Positions 18,001 through 25,214 of a stretch of DNA of 64,000 nt are shown here, in pieces. Source of the stretch: Clostridium sp. chh4-2 (GTDB lineage: Bacteria > Bacillota > Clostridia > Lachnospirales > Lachnospiraceae). The stretch spans positions 115,768-179,767 of the forward strand of contig NZ_PKUU01000011.1 in the NCBI RefSeq assembly GCF_002899675.1, written 5' to 3'. Made by a program: the position numbers and the translations under genes. The notes beneath the pieces are model-generated. The model did no database searches and had not been told where the DNA came from. It was given only the letters and a program-made list of their open reading frames with translations. The number at the start of each line of letters is the position of its first letter. Position 1 is the stretch's first letter.

Positions 18001-19210
18001 ACTTGTTACTAGAGCACTCCAAAGTGCCCAGTCCTGATAAGCTGGATACATCCAGTTCCGTCAGCTTATTATCATTGCAATACAGTGTCTCCAACTTAGT
18101 TAATCCAGATACATTTAGTCCCGTCAATTGCTTATAGTTACATCTTAGAGCTTTCAGCTCCGTTAAACCGGACACATTCATTGATCCATATAAACTGCCC
18201 ATCATCGGCAACTGTATTGAATTAATTCGTCTTGGCCTCTGGGCAGTATCCCATCTAATAACACTAGTATTCCAGTTTGCAGGGTCATCTTTGGTATATC
18301 CGCTAAGGCCGTTGTTATCAATGATCCCATTAATAATTTCCACATCATTTTTACTATATGCACTTTCACTATAGTCCAGATTCATCTGCCCGCCAATTCT
18401 CACATAGATTTCCGGCAGCGCCACTCCACTATTGAGCTCATAACCTCCCGGCAAAACCGGTGTCAGACAGTAGCTTCCAATCTCCGAATTATATATATCA
18501 TTACCTTCGTTTATCTCATTATCCGGGTCAATTTCCCAAATAATACCCTCCACAGTCAGAGCTTCCGGCTGGGATTCCTGATCGCCCGTCACTGTATAAC
18601 CGCTGGCTCCCAGCGTCACAGGAAGCGCGAGCTCATCCCACTCCGTACCAGCTGGAACGAGACGGTTTTGTACCTCGGTATCCAGCGCGTCAAAGTCCGT
18701 AATGCGTATTACCGTTTTATCCGTTTCCCGCACGTTTTTCAGTTCTGTTACTTCCTGTGCAGGCAGCGTATTTCCGCCAGCGTTTCCTTCCACGCCGTTG
18801 TCATTATTTCCACAATCTTCGCATACATAACCACAGGGGCTTCCCATTTCACCCTCTGTGTATCCACAGTCGTCATCGTGCTCCCCCCGCTCATGCGGGC
18901 AGTCCAGTACATAACGTTCCTGTTCGTAATCATAGTCCGCATCACTGTCCGATGCTATTTGCTCATCTTCCTCATCACTGTCGGAGATTATCATATCAAT
19001 GTAGCAGTCCTCCGTGTGTTCATGACCGCAGGGATGCCCCGGTTCAGCCTCCTTGTACCCGCAGTCAGCCGTATGCTCCGGGTGGTGTTCACATATCCCG
19101 CTGTTATCTGCCTGCGTCCCCTCCGCATAGCCGGTAATCTCCAACTGCGAAAACAACAGCGCTGCACTCAGCAATATGGCAAGCCGCCGTTTGTGTTTTG
19201 CATAACCCAT
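12086..19210 (-). CDS. Giant secreted surface protein with leucine-rich and tandem Listeria-Bacteroides-type repeats
   Basis: 2374 residues. A signal peptide (MGYAKHKRRLAILLSAALLFSQLEITGYA) is followed by a Cys/His-rich stretch (about 38-135) with two CGYxEGxxGxPCG-type modules. Then come a leucine-rich repeat block (about 300-490), two ~110-residue repeats (about 545-765) marked by RGTYTVAQ/GGTYTVAQ, and six tandem ~141-residue units (about 768-1625) joining a KKDGVKWxxSGKT module to a YTVTFYDGDTAY...VYASW module. A second LRR block (about 1630-1765), a diverged seventh repeat, a Gly/Ser linker near 2050 and a beta-rich C-terminal domain finish the protein. There is no LPxTG motif or C-terminal membrane helix, so attachment is unclear. 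AGGAGGG precedes the start. It follows the pseudo-receiver gene by 24 nt and is probably cotranscribed. Adhesion or matrix binding is inference. Confidence 0.88.
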   Translation of the reverse strand: MGYAKHKRRLAILLSAALLFSQLEITGYAEGTQADNSGICEHHPEHTADCGYKEAEPGHPCGHEHTEDCYIDMIISDSDEEDEQIASDSDADYDYEQERYVLDCPHERGEHDDDCGYTEGEMGSPCGYVCEDCGNNDNGVEGNAGGNTLPAQEVTELKNVRETDKTVIRITDFDALDTEVQNRLVPAGTEWDELALPVTLGASGYTVTGDQESQPEALTVEGIIWEIDPDNEINEGNDIYNSEIGSYCLTPVLPGGYELNSGVALPEIYVRIGGQMNLDYSESAYSKNDVEIINGIIDNNGLSGYTKDDPANWNTSVIRWDTAQRPRRINSIQLPMMGSLYGSMNVSGLTELKALRCNYKQLTGLNVSGLTKLETLYCNDNKLTELDVSSLSGLGTLECSSNKLTELNVTSALTQLQCSSNLLEELDLSLMPKLKVLYCESNKLKRLDLSPLYLPDMSELGIKNNPLTFLKLTSGKELTVENTTGGTVWLNEFKRSSGLTTLEAKIESGSGYKFVKWESNDGTLNGTTTNPVTFVLDHNITMKPVYSNINADAVAKAKALAEGGTYTVAQFSANTESAIKSVLASRINQLPGMSAIGINSVKASDITVSDFKEAVKGDGDNKYGTNGSFKFTVKLACGAFEDTTSSLSGTITATEYYGETNEDLVARAKGIIERGTYTVAQAEAGTKDEIKVILAQQINKLSGLSATGIDSVTADKINITSFQQAVSGSIDTPNGTAGSFTAEVALSKGKAKGTAVINGTITATKLILYIVTITVKKDGVNWYDSGKTFRLSTDGTTFITDLGYVPAGRYDIYEGSTDTGIDVNVTGAYTRADVPYYTVTFYDGETAYTEDGLKPQIILSGKEPAKPSDPSKYGYTFTGWVTEKEGNNAFSFNSPIQQTTSVYASWSQNTYAVNITTKKDGVKWNNSGKTFCLTADNGGTFLTNLSQVPDGTYKIYEGTNNPVDTGVSVTVDESAANAEINYYTVTFYDGDTAYTSNGLEPQIILSGKSASKPSDPSKSRYDFIKWVTAKDGNDEYGFGNVTDTTDVYASWELITYPVTITPKKDGVKWENSGKTYRLSADGSTFITDLENVPIGLYDVYEGETDTGVDVDVADANAKVDVLYYTVTFYDGDTAYTEGGLKPQVILNGKEPSKPSDPSKYGYTFTGWVTEKEGNNEFLFNSPIQRTTSVYASWSQNTYAVNITTKKDGVKWNNSGKTFCLTADNGGTFLTNLSQVPDGTYKIYEGTNNPVDTGVSVTVDENPANAEIHYYTVTFYDGDTAYTSNGLEPQIILSGKSASKPSDPSKSRYDFIKWVTAKDGNDEYGFGKVTNTTAVYASWELITYPVTITPKKDGLKWENSGKTYRLSADGATFITDLENVPIGLYDVYEGETDTGVDVDVADANAKADVLYYTVTFYDGDTAYTEGGLKPQVILNGKNPVKPSDPSKSRYDFIKWVTAKDGDNEYGFGEVTDTTAVYASWELITYPVTITPKKDGVKWENSGKTYRLSADGTKFITDLENVPIGQYDIYEENTKTGFSVDVVDGEATADVLYYTVEFYDGSTAYTDGKWKPQVILSGKTAAEPDSPAKEGYTFIKWVTENEGSSEFPFDSPIQRKTSVYASWILNYNPDDVAAFQALMESYPSSFTWLDQDDPDTWAGGIQPVVTWSEDLPKQIIGLDFSYGLTEKLSGSMDVSGLENLVELNCSRNNLTGLILPGSLMKLNCEDNVLTELDVSELNLTYLLCGANPLNSLILPGGKELKVLAGEGGTVLLDEIIYRPNGSTRIKLRAEPDNENGYFLKEWLDQDENVRGTDEAVEIVLTGIEFVTPVFAKAVTVKVRKDGKEWTDHGRSYRITADEGITFITDLGAVPNGVYDIWEDNTDTGVKITVDQTGDFAEIDYYTVSFADGSVEYDSGPWAVQTVLSGKQVQAPTESPEKQGYRFLKWVTENGGTDEFSFENPVTQTTKIYAVFEEIPAAQYRVTVNGSYASDTGEGSYTAGETVTVRAGTRSGYRFAGWTSGNEVRFSDASKETTTFFMPEQDITVTADWNAIGSGSGGGGSSGGGASGGFSNSHIITTPSGSINSTEGGTAVLQTTVNWSTGIVVETAVRRDGGGRVVSANANIQATNPVVTSDDTETRIGVVVDNLSIMAASHDILDSWQEGNKFLITIELPGAAVTGQLKADDQKPVHVVLEIPSGVTGDSATPLTRINLPKEVLEASKESGKDLTVTVKDEKGNVACQWMIDGTEMKKSEQPLDSMNLYFNAVPVKKLSENRKEIKTAVSGMTGISEIEVPGLNIALGGENVFPSKVKVKLPVGNEAGIYPGDLIGLYYYNHETGQIEGLERNDYVVGEDGYVTIDFERSLDYVLVPKKIRGIP
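14336..16905 (-). repeat. Six tandem ~423-bp coding repeats in the giant surface gene
   Basis: The units begin with VTIxxKKDGVxW and end with VYASW. They fall into two subtypes, TYAVNITTKKDGVKWNNSGK and TYPVTITPKKDGVKWENSGK, partly alternating; long stretches are nearly identical at the DNA level, for example the two copies around 15430-15640 and 16270-16500. This makes the array prone to expansion, contraction and assembly error. It is coding throughout and in frame. Confidence 0.9.
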
Positions 19211-19234
19211 AATATTCCCTCCTTCTATATCCGA

Positions 19235-19630
19235 TTACAAAAATTGACCGATGGTCTGTTCTTCCTTCAGCCTTTTTATGCATCGGTTTAATGAATTCCA
19301 GATTCCTTCTTCCGTCACAGGTTTGAGAAAAAAATTTGCCGCCCTTACCCGGTAGGAAGCCACGCCGAACCGCTCATCTTTCCCGATCCAGACAATTTGG
19401 CTTTCCTCTGACGTCCGGTGGACTAAAATGGACAGTTCCTGATTCTCAATATCATCAAAAGCAAATATCGTAATTACAAACGGATGCTTTAACTGAGACT
19501 TTCTATATTCCGCTGCAGATGAAAACCATTGTGGAACCATGATATACTGTTCCCGCTCCGGATAGCTCATAACTGCATCTGCAATTGCCTGATATTCCGT
19601 TTCTTTTTTTGAACATACCGCAACAACCAT
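19235..19630 (-). CDS. Pseudo-receiver (atypical response-regulator receiver domain) protein
   Basis: 131 residues from the ATG at 19628-19630, chosen because GGAGGAGG lies about 6-8 nt upstream; an in-frame ATG 24 nt earlier lacks such spacing. The length and strand pattern match an AgrA-type receiver, and the late NFFLKPVTEEGIWNSL segment keeps the conserved Lys-Pro. The acidic pocket is lost: VCSKKE replaces CDDD, and the strand that should carry the phosphoacceptor reads VITIFAFDD. No output domain follows. It is 24 nt upstream of the giant surface gene on the same strand and divergent from a true LytTR regulator, suggesting a phosphorylation-independent partner. Receiver assignment is by pattern only. 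Confidence 0.65.
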   Translation of the reverse strand: MVVAVCSKKETEYQAIADAVMSYPEREQYIMVPQWFSSAAEYRKSQLKHPFVITIFAFDDIENQELSILVHRTSEESQIVWIGKDERFGVASYRVRAANFFLKPVTEEGIWNSLNRCIKRLKEEQTIGQFL

Positions 19631-19886
19631 AAGCCGCCTCCTCCCTTTCTCCAACAGGCGCTCTTCTGTTCTTTTTTCCGGTTACATTTCGTGTAAATCA
19701 CCTCTTTTTTCCTAAAAATTGGTGCAAAAAATACAGCCCCTGCGACTGTATTTCTTTTCTTAAATTCCAGGGATTTCCACCTAAATTCATTTTGACTTTT
19801 ACTTCCAGCTAAGCTATGATTAGCTTAAATATTTTCCCAAATGCGACTGATTTCATCTTATCATAAAACAAATTTATTGTGTGGCC

Positions 19887-19929
19887 TTACACTAAATTGA
19901 CACATTTTTACACTAAATTGACATATAAT
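19887..19929 (+). promoter_or_regulatory. Paired 16-bp direct repeats, candidate LytTR-regulator box, with -10 element
   Basis: TTACACTAAATTGACA occurs at 19887-19902 and 19908-19923, exactly 21 bp apart, the period expected for LytTR dimers (9-bp sites with 12-bp gap). Within each copy ACACTAAAT resembles the AgrA-type half site ACAGTTAAG. A TATAAT (19924-19929) abuts the second copy; the TTGACA in the first copy is 21 bp from it, too far for an unassisted promoter. The rest of the 19631-19973 gap shows no gene. Confidence 0.6.
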
Positions 19930-19973
19930 ACGATTTTTCTTAATTTTGTAACCAATTTGGGAGGTATCAGATT

Positions 19974-20717
19974 ATGCTGAAAATCGCAGTTTGCGACGAT
20001 GACGCCCTGGATTTGAACCTAATTCAGGACCTTGTTTTAGAATATATGAAAGATCATCCGAACCCGGGTGTTGCCATAACCCAGTTTGACTCTTCGGAGC
20101 GCTTATTAGAACGCCTAAAAACCGAAACCTATCACATCTATCTTCTGGATATTCTCATGAACGGAAAAAATGGAATTGAAGTTGGGGAGGTAATCCGGGA
20201 AAATGACAGCCGCGCGGCCATTATCTATTTAACCGTATCCCCAGATTATGCATTGGCCTCCTATTCCGTTGATGCACAATATTATTTATTAAAGCCTATA
20301 GAAAAGGAAAAATTCTTTCGGATTCTGGGCCGTGAAATCGAAAACCTGGCAAAGAAAAGCGGCACTTATATTACAGTACGCACCAAAAATGGAATTAAAT
20401 CCATCCGTACCGATCTTATCATGTATGTGGAACAGAATTACCATGTCTTTACATACCATTTAACAAATGATACCAGCGTTGAAAGTATTACCAGCCGTGC
20501 CCGATTTGACCAGGAACTTCAAGTTCTATTAAATGATCCCAGATTCGTGAAGATCTCCTCCTCCATGCTTGTCAGCCTGCGCTGCATTAGGACCATAAAC
20601 AAAAAAGGCTTGATCTTACAAAATGGGAAGGAACTGCTAATCGCACGCGCATACTCGGAAGCCAAACACCGCTATATGGAGTACATAATTCAGGGGGTGA
20701 AGCAGGATGAGATTTGA
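19974..20717 (+). CDS. LytTR-family response regulator (AgrA/VirR-like)
   Basis: 247 residues. The receiver (1-125) has the acidic cluster D8-D9-D10, phosphoacceptor D59 in YLLDILMNG and K107 in YYLLKP. The C-terminal LytTR DNA-binding domain (about 140-240) includes TVRTKNGIKSIRTDLIMYVEQNYH and DPRFVKISSSMLVSLRCIRTI. Good AGGAGG-like site GGGAGGT before the ATG. It heads a rightward operon with a receptor-like protein (78-nt gap) and a GHKL kinase, its probable partner. Likely targets are its own promoter and the divergent pseudo-receiver/giant-protein unit, through the 21-bp-spaced repeats. Confidence 0.92.
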   Translation: MLKIAVCDDDALDLNLIQDLVLEYMKDHPNPGVAITQFDSSERLLERLKTETYHIYLLDILMNGKNGIEVGEVIRENDSRAAIIYLTVSPDYALASYSVDAQYYLLKPIEKEKFFRILGREIENLAKKSGTYITVRTKNGIKSIRTDLIMYVEQNYHVFTYHLTNDTSVESITSRARFDQELQVLLNDPRFVKISSSMLVSLRCIRTINKKGLILQNGKELLIARAYSEAKHRYMEYIIQGVKQDEI

Positions 20718-20795
20718 TTATTCTTATCTGCCCGTCCTTTCTTTTCCCCTACGCCTGTTCATATAAGATGAGAATCAATAATTTGGAGATACTCT

Positions 20796-22973
20796 ATGAA
20801 AAAAAGCAAACAATTTCTTTATTTTTTAGCCCTGCTTACCCTGATTTTGACGCTGCCGCCCTTTGAAGTTCCTTCTATCGCACAAACCGGAACCTCTGTC
20901 GCTACTCCTTCTGATGCAGAGGAGACTCTTCTGGAAGACTCCTTATTTGAGGAAATTCTAACAGAAGAAACCACCTTGGAAGAGATGATACGGGAAAAAG
21001 CCAATGCAGAACCTCTCGAAGTGATAAAGGTCATAACCCCTTATTCTAACGCACTTATTCTGGCGGCACGGCAGAATGCCAGAGAACTACTTGAAACCAA
21101 ACTGGAAAACAGCGATTATTCTACCGCAGTGGTCCTGTTCAGCGACAAAAGCAGAAAGTTTTATCCGATTCAATATGATATGGATACCTTCGATCTGACA
21201 CAGACCGGACTTTTTTTATTGAACGGAACCGTAAATGTTCCCGATGACGGCTCCATATCCATCCCCCCAGATCTCATGACTGTCACAATCCCAGTCTTCC
21301 TCTATGATCCGGAAGAGCCTTGTGAACTGCCGGTGATCTCCAGTGATCCTGTCCGTGACAGTCAGATGCTTCTCTCCCAGAATTCCTCTTCCGAGGACCT
21401 GCAGAAATCACTAAAGAACAACAACAGAACTTACCTGTATTTTGATAATGGCATATTTCTGTCTGTACCGCTTATCTGGGATATAAGCAGCATTGCCTTT
21501 GGAACCCCCGGCACTTACCGGGTATACGGGATACCGGACCTTCCCGAAGGAGTTCTTTTAAGCAGCGATTTTTCTTCTTATCCTTGTGATGTAATCATTC
21601 AGAAAAACGGAGTGTTCTCCCTTACACCACCCACATTTGATGGGATTTCCTTTATGACCCGCTGGACAAAACCAACGCCACAGCGGGAAAAGTTCCACCG
21701 CTATTATGCCATTGGGGACGATGGCCCATGGCAAGAAGATACCACAGGAAGTTTTATGCGGATTGAAAGCTTTAATACACAATCCATGTATGTCTTTTAT
21801 TATGAAAATGTCCTTTTTGAAGTCCCCTACTACTTCCAACTGGAATACGATGGAGAATACTCTAACATTTTAAAGATATATTTGACTGAAGACGACCTGT
21901 ACTATGATCTCATTGAGGGTGACCGGGATGGAGGGGATCGGGGAGAACAGCCGCCTCCCGCCGTCACCCTGCCGCCGGATCATGCGGACAAAACTCCACC
22001 TTTAGGAACCACTAAACCAGAAGGAACCACTCCGCCAGAGACTCAGCCGGATATAATATTGCCAAAAGAAACTGAACCAGCCGAAACACAGCCGGCAGAC
22101 CAGGATACTGCCAGCCACAATGGCTCCTCTTCCGGTACATACAGCAAACCGTCCCGTCACAGCACTTCCTCGGACTTAACCAGCGGCCCTGGATATCAGG
22201 CGGCCGAAACTGTTTCCGCATCTTTGTCCCCCTTGCTGGAGGCAGAACCCTCCATTGGAACTCAGAAGGAAGAAATATCAGAACCATCTGAGGAAGCCAC
22301 AACCATTGCAGCCGGGCCAATACCGGAAAAAGAGACAGAAACAACTGCCGCTATATCCGCCCCAGCTTCATCCGGGCAGGAAGCGGACACCGCCGATTAC
22401 ACAATCCTGTCCGGCAAACGGATTCACAAAGAGCTGGAAATAAATCCAGGCAGGCCGATTGTTATTACAAAACACAGAATCCGCTTGGAGTTACCGTCAG
22501 ACGCCGGACTATTTTCCGGCATGTCCGAACAATCCCTGTTCCGGGCAGACCTAACAGCCCCGGCCGAAAACCGTATCTTACTTATGCTCTCCATAGACGG
22601 CGTGCCGCTGGTAGACCTGCCTTCCATGACAATCACAATGCCCTGGAAAGCAGCTGACGAAACTCCCATTTTGGAAGTTACAAACGAAGACGGAAAGGTT
22701 CTGGGAACAGCCGCATACCTGGATTCCTCAGCCATTACCTTCCAGTTATCAGAAACCGGCGCCTTTACCATAAAGCCACAGGCTTCATCAGCGGATCTTG
22801 TAACTGTGATACCGCCAGCCCCAGCTGCTTCGGCACACGGGCAGACCAATGATTCCATTTCTGCCGGTTCTTCCTTTGTAGTTCCGGTTGTATGTGTATT
22901 CCTTACAGGTATCCTGATTTCATTTATTTTTATCCTGTTTTTTTACAGACGCAAAAGGAGGAATCAGCCATGA
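20796..22973 (+). CDS. Single-pass extracytoplasmic protein with Pro/Thr-rich stalk, unknown family
   Basis: 725 residues. A signal peptide (about 1-30, LYFLALLTLILTLPPF) precedes a large extracellular region. The first part (about 75-365) appears globular; it is followed by a low-complexity Pro/Thr/Glu-rich stalk (about 375-520), a beta-rich module near 535-680 (ILSGKRIHKELEINPG, then GAFTIKP), and a C-terminal helix at about 695-718 with the basic stop FYRRKRRNQP. The topology is that of a surface receptor. Its stop overlaps the start of the GHKL kinase (ATGA), so it is translationally coupled and may present a ligand to that kinase. I do not recognise the family; the sensory role is inference. 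Confidence 0.8.
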   Translation: MKKSKQFLYFLALLTLILTLPPFEVPSIAQTGTSVATPSDAEETLLEDSLFEEILTEETTLEEMIREKANAEPLEVIKVITPYSNALILAARQNARELLETKLENSDYSTAVVLFSDKSRKFYPIQYDMDTFDLTQTGLFLLNGTVNVPDDGSISIPPDLMTVTIPVFLYDPEEPCELPVISSDPVRDSQMLLSQNSSSEDLQKSLKNNNRTYLYFDNGIFLSVPLIWDISSIAFGTPGTYRVYGIPDLPEGVLLSSDFSSYPCDVIIQKNGVFSLTPPTFDGISFMTRWTKPTPQREKFHRYYAIGDDGPWQEDTTGSFMRIESFNTQSMYVFYYENVLFEVPYYFQLEYDGEYSNILKIYLTEDDLYYDLIEGDRDGGDRGEQPPPAVTLPPDHADKTPPLGTTKPEGTTPPETQPDIILPKETEPAETQPADQDTASHNGSSSGTYSKPSRHSTSSDLTSGPGYQAAETVSASLSPLLEAEPSIGTQKEEISEPSEEATTIAAGPIPEKETETTAAISAPASSGQEADTADYTILSGKRIHKELEINPGRPIVITKHRIRLELPSDAGLFSGMSEQSLFRADLTAPAENRILLMLSIDGVPLVDLPSMTITMPWKAADETPILEVTNEDGKVLGTAAYLDSSAITFQLSETGAFTIKPQASSADLVTVIPPAPAASAHGQTNDSISAGSSFVVPVVCVFLTGILISFIFILFFYRRKRRNQP

Positions 22974-24898
22974 TCAAAAAACGGTTACAACTTGGTAAGC
23001 GGCTCCTCCTCCTTGCCCTCACATTTTTCCTCACAATGGGACTGTTTACAGCAGCCTACCGGTTCGATAATAAATATACCCGGCAGTCTGTCCAGCCCAT
23101 AAATGGCATCCTGTTCTATACGCCTGAACAGGACGATCCAATCTATCTGATCAACGGATGGGAATACTATCAGGGCAGACTCTTAACCCCAAAAGATTTT
23201 ATAAACGATTTTCCGATTCCGGACAATCACATCTATATCGGCCAGTATTCCGGCATGGAAGCCGGCAACCCGAAGGCGTCTCCTCATGGAAGCGCCACGT
23301 ACCGTCTGATTCTTTCCCTTCCGGAAACACCTGCCTTTTATACGCTGGAGCTGCCTGAGATTTACTCGGCTTACCGGTTTTATATAGACAACCGCCTAAT
23401 GGCCGTCCAGGGAAATCCTGACCCAGATCACTATAAACCCGCCCTAAGATCCAATTCTGTTACGTTTGAAGCTTCCGGCGACATACAGCTTCTATTTTCT
23501 GTCTCGGACTGGTCCCACTTATACAGCGGTATGGTCTATGCCCCGGCTTTTGGCACTCCGAATGCAGTAAATTCTCTCTTAATGCAGAGATTTACCGTCA
23601 GTCTGACCCTTACCGTGCTGGCTGCCATCCTTGGCTTTTTCCAGCTCGCACTGGCTGCTATTTTGAGAAGCCGCCGCTCCCTGTTATCCGGTCTTATCTG
23701 TATGGCTTTTGCCGGCTCTGTAAGCACTCCGGCGTTGCATCAGCTGATTACCACCGGGATTGTGCCATGGTATAACCTTGAAATCTTCTGCCGCTATACC
23801 ATATATGGGCTGTCCCTCCTCCTGGTTCTGAATTTGTGCGGCAGTCAAAACCGGGCTTTAAAGATTGCGTCCTATGCGGCAGCGCTTTTCCCCTTCCTGT
23901 CTCTGGTGATATCCCTGATGGCGCCGTATCTGACCTATAGCCAGATGCTTCTGTTTTCCCGCACTGCCGGGGCCTATAAAGTCATCTGTGCGTTATGGCT
24001 GCTTGGTACGGTATTTTTCTCGTACACAGAACAGGAACCAGAGACAGATCACACCATACTTCTGATAGGAATCTGCATCTTTGCTTCCTCTTTGGCGGCG
24101 GACCGCCTTTATCCATCTTTTGAGCCAATCCGTTTTGGCTGGTTTTCTGAAATTGCCGGATTCCTATTTGTACTGCTGCTTAGTTTCCTTTTGCTCCGTG
24201 ATTCGGCCATTTTTTACAAAAACCAGTTTATTCTTTATCAGGAAAAGAATCGCATGGAATCACAGATTTTAATGCAGAAAAAGCATTACTCCCAACTGGC
24301 GTCACAGATAGAAAAGATCCGCACCATGCGCCACGACATCCGCCATCATTTTACCCAACTGTCCGTTCTGTTAAAAGACGGTAATGCAAAAGCGGCCGAA
24401 CAATATCTGGATAAAGTGATAAACAGCAGCTTAACTTCCGCGCCCCTGTCATTTTGCGATGCTTATTACGTGGATGTTCTGCTCCGTTATTACTATTCTT
24501 GTGCGGAGGATCTTCATATACCAATGACCGTTCATGCCAACGTGCCTGCCGCTTCCGGAATTTCGGAAGAGGACTTATGTGTGATTCTTGGTAATATCCT
24601 GGAAAATGCTTTAGATGCCAGCGCTCCCGTTCCACAGGATCAGCGCCTCGTTACTGTGGCGGTTACCTGTCATGAGGGTACGATAGGCATTGAAGTGAAA
24701 AACAGATATGAAGGCGATTTAGTACCTGACGGAAAAAACTTTTATTCTTCCAAAGAAAAAGGCCGGCACGGCATCGGACTTTCCTCCGTCCGTTCCATGG
24801 CTGAAAAATATGGCGGAGACGTGTGGCTGAAAACGGAACAAAGAGAAGACGGTATCAATGAATTTTCTATACAGGTCCTTCTTTTAAGCCAATCCTAA
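22970..24898 (+). CDS. 7TMR-DISM-type GHKL sensor histidine kinase
   Basis: 642 residues from the ATG at 22970, which overlaps the preceding stop and has AAAGGAGG upstream. A signal-anchor helix (about 11-30) is followed by a ~170-residue extracellular jelly-roll-like domain with INGWEYYQGRLLTPKDF, typical of 7TMR-DISM receptors. Seven or so membrane helices span about 200-420, then come a coiled coil and a dimerisation helix RTMRHDIRHHFTQL carrying the predicted phospho-His. The GHKL ATPase has the N box VILGNILENALDAS and the G box GRHGIGLSSV. This is the agr/vir-type kinase class that partners LytTR regulators, here D59 of the gene at 19974. The ligand is unknown; a carbohydrate is possible from the jelly-roll fold. 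Confidence 0.9.
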   Translation: MIKKRLQLGKRLLLLALTFFLTMGLFTAAYRFDNKYTRQSVQPINGILFYTPEQDDPIYLINGWEYYQGRLLTPKDFINDFPIPDNHIYIGQYSGMEAGNPKASPHGSATYRLILSLPETPAFYTLELPEIYSAYRFYIDNRLMAVQGNPDPDHYKPALRSNSVTFEASGDIQLLFSVSDWSHLYSGMVYAPAFGTPNAVNSLLMQRFTVSLTLTVLAAILGFFQLALAAILRSRRSLLSGLICMAFAGSVSTPALHQLITTGIVPWYNLEIFCRYTIYGLSLLLVLNLCGSQNRALKIASYAAALFPFLSLVISLMAPYLTYSQMLLFSRTAGAYKVICALWLLGTVFFSYTEQEPETDHTILLIGICIFASSLAADRLYPSFEPIRFGWFSEIAGFLFVLLLSFLLLRDSAIFYKNQFILYQEKNRMESQILMQKKHYSQLASQIEKIRTMRHDIRHHFTQLSVLLKDGNAKAAEQYLDKVINSSLTSAPLSFCDAYYVDVLLRYYYSCAEDLHIPMTVHANVPAASGISEEDLCVILGNILENALDASAPVPQDQRLVTVAVTCHEGTIGIEVKNRYEGDLVPDGKNFYSSKEKGRHGIGLSSVRSMAEKYGGDVWLKTEQREDGINEFSIQVLLLSQS

Positions 24899-24899
24899 A

Positions 24900-24942
24900 A
24901 AGAAAGCAGACAGAGTTGTAAAAAACTCCGCCTGCCTTCTGA
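24900..24942 (+). terminator. Probable terminator of the LytTR/receptor/kinase operon
   Basis: Arms AGAAAGCAGACAGAGTT and AACTCCGCCTGCCTTCT pair over 17 positions with a few G-U pairs and a short A-rich loop. No clean T-run follows directly; ATTTTTAAAT comes about ten bases later. It starts just past the kinase stop. Confidence 0.5.
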
Positions 24943-25045
24943 ATACCTATTTTTAAATAAGTGCCTTCGACACTTCAACTCCCCACCCCCTCAAGATTGA
25001 GGGTCTTCTTAACTGCCTTTTTCAGGCTGTCCAAAAATCCCCCCG

Positions 25046-25179
25046 CCGGAAGGAATGACACCCAAACTGGTCAGAAATATGACTGATTCTGATTTATTGG
25101 ATATGTATTACTTTTAACTGAAGATGACGGCTTTGACGGCGATGCCTTTGAAGACGGGCACTATATCAAGCTGTTTTAA
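25046..25179 (+). pseudogene. Decayed small ORF, copy A
   Basis: Read in two frames this stretch gives PEGMTPKLVRNMTDSDLLDMYYF followed by a stop, then after a frame change LTEDDGFDGDAFEDGHYIKLF and a stop. It resembles the stretch at 35052-35177 (PDGMTAAEIL..., LLDMDYYLHENVFGEDN). Acidic C-terminal ends and the shared P-[ED]-G-M-T and LLDM-YY elements suggest two relics of one small gene family. I do not recognise the family. The rest of 24899-25214 holds only the hairpin at 24900. Confidence 0.45.
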
Positions 25180-25214
25180 TCACAGTCTATTTTCTTTACC
25201 CTAAACGGGACCTA

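Noticed and set aside
22892..22969. Earlier kinase start at 22892
   Set aside because: This 26-residue extension lies within the 3-prime end of the preceding gene; the ATG at 22970 has AAAGGAGG and a stop-start overlap.
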